A stretch of DNA of 41,416 nucleotides, from assembly GCF_000424545.1 (NCBI RefSeq), contig NZ_AUKC01000033.1, forward strand, positions 1 to 41,416, given 5' to 3'. Under the pieces are notes generated by a model, which worked only from the letters and a program-made list of their open reading frames with translations, did no database searches and had not been told where the DNA came from. This document shows positions 9,692-19,019 of the stretch, piece after piece. Every line of letters starts with the position of its first letter. Position 1 is the stretch's first letter. The stretch is from Butyrivibrio sp. NC3005. Lineage in GTDB: Bacteria; Bacillota; Clostridia; Lachnospirales; Lachnospiraceae. A program made the position numbers and the translations under genes.

Positions 9692-10510
9692 CTATCTGCG
9701 CTCTTTTACTATAAGTCTTCTCAATGTTGCTCGAACCGCCCAGCTAAATAAATGCAGTACTGAAGAAATAACACTTAAATGTGCTACTTGTCTATATAAA
9801 TTATAAATTCTTTGTATTGCTACGAATTTATTAGAAGAAAGGGATTTTGCCGGTCTTCTGTATATCGTTGTCACTTTGTTATAGCCATATGCAACATACC
9901 CTTTTTGTAATATTCTCCACCATGTTGCTGTATCTTCACTGGCTATATGCGGCATTTTCAAAAGACTTTTATCAATCTTTTGAGTATCGAATAATACTGT
10001 TGATGTAAAAATTATCGTTCTTGAAAGTGCTCTTTTATAATCAAGCGTTTCTGGAACGCTGACAATTTTACCTGTTGGTCTGGCATTTTCATCTCCGAAT
10101 TCATATGCAGTAAACACAAATGCTGCACTTTTTTCTTCCATAAACTTTAGTTCTTCTTCAAGTTTAAAGTCATGCCATACGTCGTCAACGTCCAAAAATG
10201 CAATATATCTTCCCCTAGCATATTTTAGACCTGTATTTCTAGCTGATGCAGCTCCTTCATTAACTTTTTTAGAAATAACCCTGATACGTTTTGAAGAAAT
10301 ATTGTATTTCTGTCTGGCTTTTTCTATCTGCTCGACACTGTCATCTGTACTTGCATCATCCACTAATATCAGTTCATAATCCCTATAAGTCTGATTGTTA
10401 ACCATTGAGATTGTCTTATCAAGATATCTTGCAGCATTATGAACAGGCACTATAATGCTGACAAGAACATCTGTAACTTCAATCTCACTATTTGACATAC
10501 TATCCTGCAT
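9692..10510 (-). CDS. Glycosyltransferase family 2
   Basis: Cytoplasmic GT-A glycosyltransferase. The N-terminus has VSIIVPVHNAARYLDKTISM, then the nucleotide-binding DDASTDDS and the metal motif AFLDVDDVW. The C-terminus (EDTATWWRILQKG, then IYRRPAKSLSSN) is typical of capsule and exopolysaccharide GT2 enzymes of about 270 residues. The stop codon of the preceding gene touches this ATG (TAAATG) and the ribosome site GAGGA lies inside the preceding gene, so the two are translationally coupled. Donor and acceptor sugars cannot be deduced. Confidence 0.92.
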   Translation of the reverse strand: MQDSMSNSEIEVTDVLVSIIVPVHNAARYLDKTISMVNNQTYRDYELILVDDASTDDSVEQIEKARQKYNISSKRIRVISKKVNEGAASARNTGLKYARGRYIAFLDVDDVWHDFKLEEELKFMEEKSAAFVFTAYEFGDENARPTGKIVSVPETLDYKRALSRTIIFTSTVLFDTQKIDKSLLKMPHIASEDTATWWRILQKGYVAYGYNKVTTIYRRPAKSLSSNKFVAIQRIYNLYRQVAHLSVISSVLHLFSWAVRATLRRLIVKERR

Positions 10511-11443
10511 TTAAATATCCTCTTTAGTCAAATAAATAGGGCGTTTCTTAACTTCCAGATATGCCTTTGACAAATACTGTCCTACAATTCCCAAACAGAA
10601 CAACTGAACACCACTAATAAGACTAATAATACATACAAGTGACGGCCATCCACTTGTAGGATCTCCTAATATCAGCGTTCTTACAATAATAAAAATAATA
10701 AGCAAAAATGCGACAAGACAAAATATAACTCCCATTATAGATGCAATAGCAAGCGGAACTGTTGAAAATGCAATGATTCCATCAAGAGCATATAAAAACA
10801 GTTTCCAAAAAGACCATTTAGTCTCTCCCTTTTTGCGTTCAATATTCTCATACTCAAGCCACTTAGTACTAAATCCTACCCAGCCAAAAATACCTTTAGA
10901 AAATCTGTTATACTCTTCAAGTGAAAGAATAGCATCAACAAATCTTCTACTCATAAGTCTATAATCTCGTGCTCCATCAACAATCTCTGCTTTGGATATC
11001 TTATTAATAAGGTGATAGAATCTTCTTGCAAAAAAAGACCTGATTGGTGGTTCACCTTTTCGATTAACTCTTCTGGTAGCTACCGAATCATATCCTTCAT
11101 CTTTAATAGCTTCATACATTGTCGGAAGAAGTGACGGCGGATCCTGCAAATCTGCATCCATCATTACAACATAATCTCCCTTGGCATGTTCTAATCCCGC
11201 ATATATCCCAGCCTCTTTGCCAAAATTTCTAGAGAAGCTCACCAAATGAACTCTCTTATCTAAATCTATAAGCTTATGAACTTCGACAACTGTATTATCT
11301 TTAGAACCATCATCAATATATATAAGTTCAAACTCAACTTCTCTTGAATGGAAGTATTCCTGAGTTTTCATTAATTCATCATAGAAATCTTTTACATTTT
11401 CTTCTTCATTATAACAAGGTACAACTACGCTTAAAAGCTCCAT
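10511..11443 (-). CDS. GT2 polyprenyl-phosphate glycosyltransferase (DPM1/GtrB-like)
   Basis: Membrane glycosyltransferase of the dolichyl-phosphate-mannose synthase/GtrB type, expected to load a sugar onto undecaprenyl phosphate. The opening is LLSVVVPCYNEEENVKDFY. Nucleotide and metal motifs are YIDDGSKDNT and MMDADLQDPP. There are two membrane helices near the C-terminus (from AFSTVPLAIASIMGVIFCLV, then SLISGVQLFCLGIVGQYLSKAYLE). The frame is open to 11527, but the first 28 residues do not belong to the family and ATG at 11443 starts the canonical fold; ATG at 11458 is also possible. First gene of the polysaccharide-ddl-murF transcript. Confidence 0.92.
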   Translation of the reverse strand: MELLSVVVPCYNEEENVKDFYDELMKTQEYFHSREVEFELIYIDDGSKDNTVVEVHKLIDLDKRVHLVSFSRNFGKEAGIYAGLEHAKGDYVVMMDADLQDPPSLLPTMYEAIKDEGYDSVATRRVNRKGEPPIRSFFARRFYHLINKISKAEIVDGARDYRLMSRRFVDAILSLEEYNRFSKGIFGWVGFSTKWLEYENIERKKGETKWSFWKLFLYALDGIIAFSTVPLAIASIMGVIFCLVAFLLIIFIIVRTLILGDPTSGWPSLVCIISLISGVQLFCLGIVGQYLSKAYLEVKKRPIYLTKEDI

Positions 11444-11558
11444 ACTATCCGTCCCCATCCTCATGAAATCAAATTTGTTACTGTAACATTTATTACTTAG
11501 TTTGCCCAAAAACACACCTAAAATCATACAGTAACAATCATTTATCTACTATATCACA

Positions 11559-11589
11559 AAAAAGCTGACAGAGATATACCCTATCAGCC
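11559..11589 (-). terminator. Terminator-like hairpin in the leader of the polysaccharide operon
   Basis: On the minus strand GCTGATAG pairs with CTGTCAGC (one G-T pair), a 9-base loop lies between and six T follow directly. It stands upstream of the first glycosyltransferase start and downstream of the fcl terminator, so it would act on transcripts initiating in the 11590-11697 gap. That placement is typical of attenuation or antitermination control. Confidence 0.6.
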
Positions 11590-11696
11590 TTTCAGGTTAC
11601 TTTTCATAAATGCTTATTTATATGGTATTAACTTTCTATGTTGAAATATCTGTTGGAATATAATTCATTGCCTTTTTTAAATTATCTATTAATATC

Positions 11697-11742
11697 AAAA
11701 AACCCACTACATTATTCTTTTTATTGAACAATGTAGTGGGTT
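11697..11742 (-). terminator. Intrinsic terminator after fcl
   Basis: Perfect 13-bp arms AACCCACTACATT (11701-11713) and AATGTAGTGGGTT (11730-11742), followed on the minus strand by a T run. It lies 15 bp past the fcl stop and ends the gmd-fcl transcript. Confidence 0.9.
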
Positions 11743-11757
11743 ATATATTAAAAATAT

Positions 11758-12711
11758 TTATCTCTCAGCTCTCATAGGATTGTTTAAGAAGTCCTGATAT
11801 GTAAGTCTAATACCATCTTCAAGACTTGTTTTTGCTTCCCAGCCCATTTCTTTTGATTTAGAAACATCCAGAAGTTTTCTTGGTGTTCCGTTAGGCTTTG
11901 AAGAATCCCACAAAATCTCTCCAGTATAACCAACAACTTTAGCTACAAGTTCTGTAAGAGCTTTAATCGTAAGTTCTTTTCCTGTACCTGCATTTACTGT
12001 TTCATTTCCACTGTAGTTATTCATAAGGAAAACGCACAGATTTGCAAGGTCATCAACATACAAAAACTCACGAAGTGGTGAACCATCTCCCCAGCATGTT
12101 ACTGATGTAAGATTACTTTCTTTTGCCTCATGGAAACGACGAATAAGCGCTGGCAATACATGGCTGTGGGTAGGATGATAATTATCATTTGGTCCATACA
12201 GATTTGTCGGCATTACAGATATATAATCTGTTCCATACTGGCGATTAAGGAACTCGCAGTATTTGAGTCCAGAAATCTTAGCCAGAGCATAAGCTTCATT
12301 TGTCTTCTCAAGCTCTGATGTAAGCAGGCATGACTCCTTCATTGGCTGAGGTGCCATACGAGGATAAATACAAGATGATCCGAGGAACTCTAACTTTTTG
12401 CAGCCATTTTTCCATGCTGAATGAACAACATTCATCTCGAGAATCATATTGTCATACATAAAATCTGCAAGTGCTTCCTGGTTTGCTACAATTCCGCCAA
12501 CCTTTGCTGCAGCAAGGAATACATACTCTGGCTTTTCCTTGGCAAAAAACTCTTCTACAGCATCCTGTCTTGTCAAATCAAGCTCTTTATGAGTACGAGT
12601 TATAATATTAGTATATCCCTGTCTCTCTAACTCTCGAACTATTGCAGAACCTACCATTCCACGGTGACCTGCAACATATATTTTTGCATTTTTTTCCATC
12701 ATATTACTCAC
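11758..12711 (-). CDS. fcl: GDP-L-fucose synthase
   Basis: NADPH-dependent 3,5-epimerase/4-reductase that converts GDP-4-keto-6-deoxy-mannose to GDP-L-fucose in the cytoplasm. It shows the Rossmann motif GHRGMVGSAIVRELE, the catalytic YALAKISGLKYCE (YxxxK), the family blocks LGSSCIYPRMAPQPMKES and MPTNLYGPNDNYHPTHSHV, and the C-terminal GTPRKLLDVS. Length 317 is normal. It starts three bases after the gmd stop, so the two enzymes of the pathway are in one transcript. GDP-fucose presumably feeds the adjacent surface polysaccharide genes. Confidence 0.97.
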   Translation of the reverse strand: MSNMMEKNAKIYVAGHRGMVGSAIVRELERQGYTNIITRTHKELDLTRQDAVEEFFAKEKPEYVFLAAAKVGGIVANQEALADFMYDNMILEMNVVHSAWKNGCKKLEFLGSSCIYPRMAPQPMKESCLLTSELEKTNEAYALAKISGLKYCEFLNRQYGTDYISVMPTNLYGPNDNYHPTHSHVLPALIRRFHEAKESNLTSVTCWGDGSPLREFLYVDDLANLCVFLMNNYSGNETVNAGTGKELTIKALTELVAKVVGYTGEILWDSSKPNGTPRKLLDVSKSKEMGWEAKTSLEDGIRLTYQDFLNNPMRAER

Positions 12712-12714
12712 CTA

Positions 12715-13806
12715 TTACTTAACAATTCCCTTTTCAAGATATTCTTCCAAATTGTTAGCTATATGCTCTTCTGCTCTTTCAACAGCAACTTTCTTCATGT
12801 CATGCTCAACCATTATATGAACAAGTTCTTCGAAAGAAGTCTTTGTAGGATTCCAGTTAAGCTCTGTCTTAGCTTTTGTAGGATCACCCCAAAGATTTAC
12901 AACATCAGTTGGACGATAGAAATCAGGGCTTACTTCAATAAGAACTTTTCCGGTCTTTTTGTCATAACCCTTTTCATCCATTCCTTCACCCTTGAACTCA
13001 AGTTCGATTCCAGCTTCTTTGAATGCAAGAAGGCAGAACTCTCTTACAGAATGCTGAACACCTGTTGCAATTACGAAATCATCAGGCTTTTCATTCTGAA
13101 GAATAAGCCACATACACTCAACATAGTCTCTGGCATATCCCCAGTCACGGAGTGAAGAAAGATTTCCAAGATAGAGCTTATCCTGTTTGCCCTGAGCAAT
13201 ACGAGCTGCTGCAAGAGTGATTTTTCTTGTTACGAATGTTTCACCTCTACGCTCTGATTCATGGTTAAAAAGAATACCATTGCAGGCAAACATGTTGTAT
13301 GCTTCACGATACTCTTTCACAATCCAGAAACCATACTGCTTTGCAACAGCATATGGGCTATACGGATGGAAAGGAGTTGTTTCTTTCTGAGGAACCTCCT
13401 CAACCTTTCCATAAAGCTCAGACGTTGAAGCCTGATATATTCTACAAGTTTCAGATAATCCGCACAAACGAACAGCTTCGAGTACACGAAGAACACCTGT
13501 TGCAACAACATCAGCTGTATATTCAGGAACATCAAAACTTACCTGAACATGTGACTGTGCTGCAAGATTGTATATTTCATCTGGGCGAACCTGACTAATA
13601 ATCTGCATAAGACTCATGGAATCGCTAAGATCGCCATAACGAAGGTGGAAGTTCTTCTCCCCTTCAAGATGTGCAATACGCTCTCTGTAATCAACAGAGC
13701 TACGTCTAATCATTCCATATACTTCATATCCTTTGCTAAGCAGAAGTTCTGCAAGATATGAACCATCCTGACCGGTAACACCGGTAATAAGTGCTTTTTT
13801 TGCCAT
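12715..13806 (-). CDS. gmd: GDP-mannose 4,6-dehydratase
   Basis: First committed enzyme of GDP-fucose synthesis; makes GDP-4-keto-6-deoxy-mannose from GDP-mannose. The Rossmann motif is [20 protein letters not shown]. The catalytic residues lie in [17 protein letters not shown] and [20 protein letters not shown] (Thr/Ser, Glu, YxxxK). [16 protein letters not shown] and [13 protein letters not shown] are family-specific. The frame extends to 13866, but AAAGGA precedes ATG at 13806, where the conserved N-terminus AKKALITG begins (363 residues). Divergent from the AraC regulator across a 250-bp gap. Confidence 0.97.
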   Translation of the reverse strand: MAKKALITGVTGQDGSYLAELLLSKGYEVYGMIRRSSVDYRERIAHLEGEKNFHLRYGDLSDSMSLMQIISQVRPDEIYNLAAQSHVQVSFDVPEYTADVVATGVLRVLEAVRLCGLSETCRIYQASTSELYGKVEEVPQKETTPFHPYSPYAVAKQYGFWIVKEYREAYNMFACNGILFNHESERRGETFVTRKITLAAARIAQGKQDKLYLGNLSSLRDWGYARDYVECMWLILQNEKPDDFVIATGVQHSVREFCLLAFKEAGIELEFKGEGMDEKGYDKKTGKVLIEVSPDFYRPTDVVNLWGDPTKAKTELNWNPTKTSFEELVHIMVEHDMKKVAVERAEEHIANNLEEYLEKGIVK

Positions 13807-13986
13807 ATATTCATTCCTTTCAAAAGAGATGTTTACATTGATATTTCTTATGTATATTCCAAACAATCTTTAATATATGCTCACAAAAACTGCCTCTTGG
13901 GTAATTTCCTGTAAAGCAAATAACAACGTGCTTACTACTACCTCTATTTTGTCACGCTTATAACATTATATACCAAGAATATTACT

Positions 13987-14014
13987 TTGCGCATAGAAAA
14001 AATTGTTGTATTAT
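13987..14014 (+). promoter_or_regulatory. Possible sigma-A promoter of the AraC-family gene
   Basis: TTGCGC at 13987-13992, 16 bases, then TATTAT at 14009-14014; this would place the start of transcription about 35 bases before the AraC-type ATG. The match is imperfect and was found by eye. Confidence 0.4.
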
Positions 14015-14055
14015 AGCATTATATTGACTTTTAAATATGCAGAGGGAGAAAACAC

Positions 14056-14925
14056 ATGGATGATTACCTTTTTCATGGAAACCTTGTTTCCTCAAACAGA
14101 ATATTATATACGCCTTCACAGTTTGCCAAAAGTACACTTATTCATCTGCAGGAAGTTGGAACGCTTCAAGCTAAAAAAGAGCATACAAGTGGCCGAGAAG
14201 GATTATCATCCTACCTGTTTTTTCTAATAGAGTCTGGCTCCGGAACGCTTTCTTATGAGGGAAGAGACCTGGAATTACGTGCTGGCGACTGTATTTTCCT
14301 AGATTGTGAAAAAAAATACTCACATACTACTTCTTCTAAACTTTGGAAACTTAAGTGGGTTCATTTTCAGGGAACGAACATGGATAGTATTTACAGAAAA
14401 TACTGTGAACGTGGCGGCAAAATTGTTTTCCACCCCAAAAACCTCTCTCCTTATATAGAGATAATTAACAATCTGTACAATATTGCCTCTTCTTCTGACT
14501 ATCTTCGAGATATGAAAATATACGAAATGCTTACAAAGCTTTTAACTCTTTTGATGGAAGAAAGCTGGCATCCTGAAGAAAGACTTGCAATCTCTTCTAA
14601 GAAAAAGAGCCTACAGCAAATAAAAGCCTATATAGATACTTCCTATACCAAAAAGATTTCCCTCGATGAATTGTCTTCAATGTTTTTCATTAACAAATTC
14701 TATTTAACAAGGGTTTTCAAAGAACAATATGGAATAAGCATCAGTAATTACATTCTAGAACGAAGAATTACAAAAGCCAAACATCTCCTTAGATTTTCTG
14801 ATACATCTCTTGAAGATATCGGTAATGAAGTGGGAATTGTCGATGCCAATTATTTTTCAAGGGTTTTCAAAAAAATAGAGGGTATAACACCCTCTGCCTA
14901 TAGAAACGAATGGAAGCAGAAATGA
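14056..14925 (+). CDS. AraC-family transcriptional regulator
   Basis: Ligand-responsive transcription factor. The N-terminal ~150 residues look like a cupin sensor (LRAGDCIFLDCEKKYSH). The C-terminal ~100 residues have the two AraC helix-turn-helix units: ISLDELSSMFFINKFYLTRV and SLEDIGNEVGIVDANYFSRV, ending FKKIEGITPSAYRNEW. 289 residues is typical. GAGGGAG lies upstream of ATG. It stands alone on the plus strand, divergent from gmd-fcl, and may control that pair or carbohydrate genes elsewhere; no operator could be recognised. Its own terminator overlaps the last codons. Confidence 0.93.
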   Translation: MDDYLFHGNLVSSNRILYTPSQFAKSTLIHLQEVGTLQAKKEHTSGREGLSSYLFFLIESGSGTLSYEGRDLELRAGDCIFLDCEKKYSHTTSSKLWKLKWVHFQGTNMDSIYRKYCERGGKIVFHPKNLSPYIEIINNLYNIASSSDYLRDMKIYEMLTKLLTLLMEESWHPEERLAISSKKKSLQQIKAYIDTSYTKKISLDELSSMFFINKFYLTRVFKEQYGISISNYILERRITKAKHLLRFSDTSLEDIGNEVGIVDANYFSRVFKKIEGITPSAYRNEWKQK

Positions 14926-14953
14926 AAAAATTCATTTCTGCTTCCACTTTTTT
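14912..14953 (+). terminator. Intrinsic terminator overlapping the AraC-type gene end
   Basis: Perfect 15-bp arms GGAAGCAGAAATGAA (14912-14926) and complement (14931-14945), a 4-base loop, then T7 from 14948 after a short spacer. The first arm contains the final codons and stop of the regulator gene. Confidence 0.88.
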
Positions 14954-14982
14954 GTATAAGATATTTCTGAATATATTTTACA

Positions 14983-15477
14983 TCACTCTTTAGCTTTTAA
15001 AAGTTTGTTAGGCGTTACAGATCCTTTAGCTGAAGCAATTTGGGCAAAATCATCAAACTCTTCAGCTCTATTTGCAACATAGATTTCATAATTTCTAGGT
15101 CCCTGCAGATTCAGACGAATTCTATCACTACCTATCTCTTCTACATCAAGGGTCCATTTTTCTTTGTGACACTGAAACTCAAATGAAACTTTTCTTCCAT
15201 CAGCCTTAGGATGACCAAATGTATATTTTCCATGAGATAAATCATAAACAGACTTCAAAACCTTAAGATTGTCATCTGCTACTTTAACCATTCCATCATT
15301 ACCCTCTGCAGTACATGATGTTGATTCATTGCAGATTACAAATAAATCAACATTAAAATTCGAAAGTCTTTTTGCCTCTAAACAAAAATAAACGCACAAT
15401 GCAACTGTAGTTATCAGTATAAAAAAGAATGCAAAAAATAACTTTCTATATCCCTTTTTCTCTTTTTCATCAGCCAT
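14983..15477 (-). CDS. Small membrane-anchored protein of unknown function
   Basis: 164 residues. A basic N-terminus (DEKEKKGYRKL) is followed by one membrane helix at about residues 13-30 and an extracytoplasmic domain with three Cys (ICNESTSCTAEG and FQCHKEKW). No family recognised. A good ribosome site, CAGGAGAAAAG, precedes ATG. It lies about 110 bp behind the large polytopic membrane protein and may be co-transcribed with it. It converges on the AraC-type gene. Confidence 0.72.
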   Translation of the reverse strand: MADEKEKKGYRKLFFAFFFILITTVALCVYFCLEAKRLSNFNVDLFVICNESTSCTAEGNDGMVKVADDNLKVLKSVYDLSHGKYTFGHPKADGRKVSFEFQCHKEKWTLDVEEIGSDRIRLNLQGPRNYEIYVANRAEEFDDFAQIASAKGSVTPNKLLKAKE

Positions 15478-15587
15478 AGTCTTTTCTCCTGTAAAATAAG
15501 GTGTTTTTTGTTATACTGTGTGATATGCATAAACACTACAAACTATAGTACATCAACGCGTTAAAAAGTGCAATATTTTCTTGCAAT

Positions 15588-17462
15588 TTATTTATAAAAA
15601 CCTTTTTTTATATTATGTTCATACAATTTCACATTTGCCTTTACAGGGGCAGAAGGAAATGGCTCATATCCTGTCTGATCTCCATTTGCCGGATAATAAA
15701 AATTGTATCCATCTATTTCATATTCATTTAATTCATATACTGCATAGTCCTGCTGTTTTACAAAATTCTCCGGTTTTATAAATTTTATTTCCATCATTCC
15801 TATTGCTGCAATTTTATAACAAAGAAATACTACTATAGCCACGCACGCTGCTTTCGACAATTTCTTATTGAGCTTTGGCAAATAAATAAGCAAATTAAAG
15901 ACTTTTCCTATTACTAATGCACATGGAAGATATATAAATACAATTCCATACCTTACAAGCGGCGCACTGAAAAACCAGAATACCAGAGATGCAACGCACA
16001 CAAAAAGGATAAACAAAAAGTCTTTTCCTGATACTGTCTGATGTCTTGATAAAAGGATAACTTTCTCCATTTTTTCAACTTTTTTCTCAATTGTAGTCTC
16101 TATTTTATTGACCAAAAGCTTCTTTTTCTTATTAATTCTTAGATAAATAATAACAAAAATAAGTACTCCTACTACTCCAACAACATCTAATATCAGCATT
16201 ATCCTGTTGAAATTTCCCAGTGTATTCCACCATATAGGAAACCACTTAGAGACTGAAAGATTGTATTTGGCAACGTCGGTGTATCCTCTTCCATATACTG
16301 CAATTTCGTGGGCATCATAAACTGCCACCTCTTTTGGAATTTTCCATGATACGTTGAAAAAATCAAGCAAAGTCGAAGGATATACAAGCCATCCAGATAT
16401 TATCACATTTCTTATAAGATACGGAATGGTACATACTAATCCCATAAAAAAATAACTCAAAAGCTGGAGCAGTTTTTTATCTTTTTTTTGATGGCAAATC
16501 CTTACAATCGGCCTAATTGCCAGTAAAACAAAAGGCGCAATGGAGAGTTTTAGCGTTGCTCCATAGACTGCAAGTATTGCAAGATTAGCATACGGATATA
16601 CACCTTTTTCATGAGTTCTATCAAGTTCTAACCATTGAATAACAAGATACAAAACAAGCGTCATGGCAAAATAATCCGATGCAGGACTAACCATTTCATC
16701 TAGTAGTGTAAAGATATAATAGATAGCGACAAGCCTTATAAAATCGGGAACTGTCGGATATCCTCTAACAAAAACCTTTTTCAAATCCAGACATTTCCAT
16801 GCAAGAAGCATGACAAAATATCCTGCCAGAGTATGAAGCGAATAGCCTTTTAAAAGCCAGCTAAAACTATACAATGCGCATAAAGGATATACTGCACTGT
16901 TATATGCAAGTCTTTGATTGAAATTACCAAGTCCCTTAACTGCTCCATAACTTTCATTCCAATGAATAGCCTGAGCATGATATAGTCCTGTATCATAATG
17001 TTCAATCCCATGCGATGTAAAATATGCCATTAGCAAAAAGATACCACCATATAGAAGTACAGTCTTAAAAGAAATCCCTGCCATTAGGCGCTTACCTTTT
17101 TTCTTTAAATGCATAATAGCTTCTATAGAAATAATTCCTGACAACAATGTCAGTTCTATTACAGCAAAGAATCCAACTTTTCCAAATATACTCCATATCT
17201 CAGAATATATTGTAACTGCGACCATACCTGTTAACAGGTAGCTTTCTCTAAATCTAATTACATATGGCTTAGTACGAAGCTTCTGCTTCGATGAGCTTTT
17301 TCTCTTTTCTTTTTCTTTTCTTGCACGAAAAAGACCGATATTCTTTCGCTGCGGTATTACATTATGCAGCAAAGTTATACCGGTCAACATTCGTTGAATT
17401 CCATATCCAATCGCATAGGTTGTAAACATGATAAAAAGCCAATTAATAGCAACTATAATCAT
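15588..17462 (-). CDS. Polytopic membrane protein, LIC_10190-like (GT-C-type candidate)
   Basis: 624 residues with about twelve membrane helices. The extracytoplasmic stretch EHYDTGLYHAQAIHWNESYG and following KGLGNFNQRLAYNSAVYP resembles, from memory, membrane proteins annotated LIC_10190, thought to be GT-C-like glycosyltransferases or polymerases acting on lipid-linked sugars. The motif sits after the first few helices, where GT-C enzymes keep a catalytic loop Asp. A Lys-rich cytoplasmic insertion follows the N-terminal helices. AAAGGGGTG precedes ATG. Its place near polysaccharide genes that lack a recognised Wzy polymerase makes a role in surface glycan assembly reasonable, but this is inference. 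Confidence 0.72.
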   Translation of the reverse strand: MIIVAINWLFIMFTTYAIGYGIQRMLTGITLLHNVIPQRKNIGLFRARKEKEKRKSSSKQKLRTKPYVIRFRESYLLTGMVAVTIYSEIWSIFGKVGFFAVIELTLLSGIISIEAIMHLKKKGKRLMAGISFKTVLLYGGIFLLMAYFTSHGIEHYDTGLYHAQAIHWNESYGAVKGLGNFNQRLAYNSAVYPLCALYSFSWLLKGYSLHTLAGYFVMLLAWKCLDLKKVFVRGYPTVPDFIRLVAIYYIFTLLDEMVSPASDYFAMTLVLYLVIQWLELDRTHEKGVYPYANLAILAVYGATLKLSIAPFVLLAIRPIVRICHQKKDKKLLQLLSYFFMGLVCTIPYLIRNVIISGWLVYPSTLLDFFNVSWKIPKEVAVYDAHEIAVYGRGYTDVAKYNLSVSKWFPIWWNTLGNFNRIMLILDVVGVVGVLIFVIIYLRINKKKKLLVNKIETTIEKKVEKMEKVILLSRHQTVSGKDFLFILFVCVASLVFWFFSAPLVRYGIVFIYLPCALVIGKVFNLLIYLPKLNKKLSKAACVAIVVFLCYKIAAIGMMEIKFIKPENFVKQQDYAVYELNEYEIDGYNFYYPANGDQTGYEPFPSAPVKANVKLYEHNIKKGFYK

Positions 17463-17566
17463 AGTTCACCCCTTTGAATACTGTTTTTGTGCTACCAAAG
17501 GTAGTACTATCAATAATCCTTTTGCACTTCTATGATTAAAACCATAGATTTACTATCTGGATACTA

Positions 17567-18025
17567 TTAAACCTGATAGTAGACTAATCCTACAATAACT
17601 CCAAGGATAGCTCCCATTAACACCTGAAGCGGTGTGTGTCCAACAAACTCTTTCAATTTTTCTTCTCCTGGTACGTCTTTACCGATTTCCTCGAAAAGCT
17701 CTGCCATACTCTTGATGACTTTTGCCTGTTTTCCAGTCTCTCGACGTACTCCCATTGCATCGTGCATGGTAATAAGTGCCAAAACTCCAGCTATTGCAAA
17801 CTCAAATCCAGCCGCCCCGTAAGTAAGTCCTACTATTGTTACCAGTGACATTACTGTAGCTGAATGTGAACTTGGCATCCCTCCGTCTCCAAGAAGACGC
17901 TCATAATTAAACTCTTTGTTAATTGCAACATACAAAATGGTTTTAATTATCTGAGAACAAATCCAAGCCCAAAAAGGAGCCATGATGATGTTATTACCAA
18001 ACATCTCTTTGAAAAATTGACCCAA
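17567..18025 (-). CDS. Divergent PAP2 family protein (DUF212/YuiD-like)
   Basis: Small membrane protein of the acid phosphatase/vanadium-haloperoxidase-related family (DUF212). It has the signature GDGGMPSSHSATVMSL, the paired MHDAMGVRRETGKQAKV and four membrane helices, ending with GAILGVIVGLVYYQ. 152 residues is normal. The conserved SSHSA and HDA..RR groups suggest a phosphatase-like site, perhaps for a lipid phosphate, but the family's biochemical role is not firmly known. It lies about 100 bp behind rfbD. Confidence 0.92.
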   Translation of the reverse strand: MGQFFKEMFGNNIIMAPFWAWICSQIIKTILYVAINKEFNYERLLGDGGMPSSHSATVMSLVTIVGLTYGAAGFEFAIAGVLALITMHDAMGVRRETGKQAKVIKSMAELFEEIGKDVPGEEKLKEFVGHTPLQVLMGAILGVIVGLVYYQV

Positions 18026-18050
18026 GGTTTCCTCTTTTCTATTTAATTAA

Positions 18051-18099
18051 AAACAATAATGAAAGCTTATTGACTTAATCACTGTTCATGTTATTGTTT
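18051..18099 (-). terminator. Possible terminator after rfbD
   Basis: Long imperfect stem between AAACAATAATGAA (18051-18063) and its near complement at 18085-18099; on the minus strand a short T run follows. The loop is long (about 21 bases), so this is uncertain. Confidence 0.4.
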
Positions 18100-18124
18100 G
18101 TATTTTACTATAAAACAGCTTTAT

Positions 18125-18994
18125 TTACTTCATTTTTCTAATATACTCGTCAATTGCGTCATGCCAATCAGCAAACTTATAATCGCTTGTAAGTCTAAGC
18201 ATGTAATTGTCAAGAATAGAATATGCAGGACGTGGTGCGCTTTGCGGATTCATTTCTTTATATTGTGCTGTTGTTACATGATTGACTTTTGTGCTCTTTC
18301 CAGCAAGTCTGAAAATCTCATCTGTGAACTCAGCCCAACTGCAATCGCCTTCACAGGTTCCGTGGAAGAGTCCATAATTATCAGATGGAAGAAGGAAATG
18401 AATAGCCTTTGCAAGTTCTGTTGTACTTGTTGGTGAACCAACCTGGTCATTTACAACTGATACTTCATCATGATTTTCCGAAAGTTTAAGCATAGTCTTT
18501 ACGAAGTTCTTGCCATCGCCATAGAGCCATGCTGTTCTTATTGTAAAGAAATGCTTTGCAAACTGCTCTACAAATTTCTCTCCTGCAAGTTTGGTTGTAC
18601 CATACGCGCTTACAGGTCCAGTCTTGTCAAACTCAGTATAAGGTCTTGTTCCGTTTCCCTCGAATACATAATCTGTTGAGATATGGACAAGTTTTGCATC
18701 TACTTCCGTTGAAGCTATTGCAAGGTTACGAGGTCCGATTGCATTGATTTTGTAAGAAAGATCTCGGTCTTTTTCCTGAGCATCAACTGCTGTATAAGCG
18801 GCACAGTTGATAATAGCATATGGCTTAACTTCTCTTGCAAGTTCAAGTACACTATCAACATTTGTAATATCTAAGCTTCTGATTCCTTCGCCTTCTACAA
18901 CATCTGTATTTACAAGTTCATATTCGGATCCAAGTTCGATATTAATCTGTCTTCCGAGCTGTCCATTGCTGCCTGTGACAATTATCTTTTTCAT
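18125..18994 (-). CDS. rfbD: dTDP-4-dehydrorhamnose reductase
   Basis: NAD(P)H-dependent reductase for the last step of dTDP-L-rhamnose synthesis. Rossmann start IIVTGSNGQLGRQINIELG, substrate block ISTDYVFEGNGTRPYTE, catalytic YGTTKLAGEKFV (YxxxK), and VVNDQVGSPTSTTELAKAI near the C-terminal half. 289 residues is normal. The other rhamnose genes (rfbA, rfbB, rfbC) are not here, so the gene is an orphan. It is 25 bp behind an HPr-family gene and downstream of cdaA-cdaR, which suggests one transcript with the c-di-AMP genes. Confidence 0.94.
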   Translation of the reverse strand: MKKIIVTGSNGQLGRQINIELGSEYELVNTDVVEGEGIRSLDITNVDSVLELAREVKPYAIINCAAYTAVDAQEKDRDLSYKINAIGPRNLAIASTEVDAKLVHISTDYVFEGNGTRPYTEFDKTGPVSAYGTTKLAGEKFVEQFAKHFFTIRTAWLYGDGKNFVKTMLKLSENHDEVSVVNDQVGSPTSTTELAKAIHFLLPSDNYGLFHGTCEGDCSWAEFTDEIFRLAGKSTKVNHVTTAQYKEMNPQSAPRPAYSILDNYMLRLTSDYKFADWHDAIDEYIRKMK

Positions 18995-19019
18995 GATAAC
19001 CTAATTCCTTCCATTTATC

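Noticed and set aside
12664..13155. 163-codon plus-strand frame opposite gmd/fcl.
   Set aside because: It lies antisense to two clear enzymes, has no ribosome site and its composition is that of a complementary-strand shadow.
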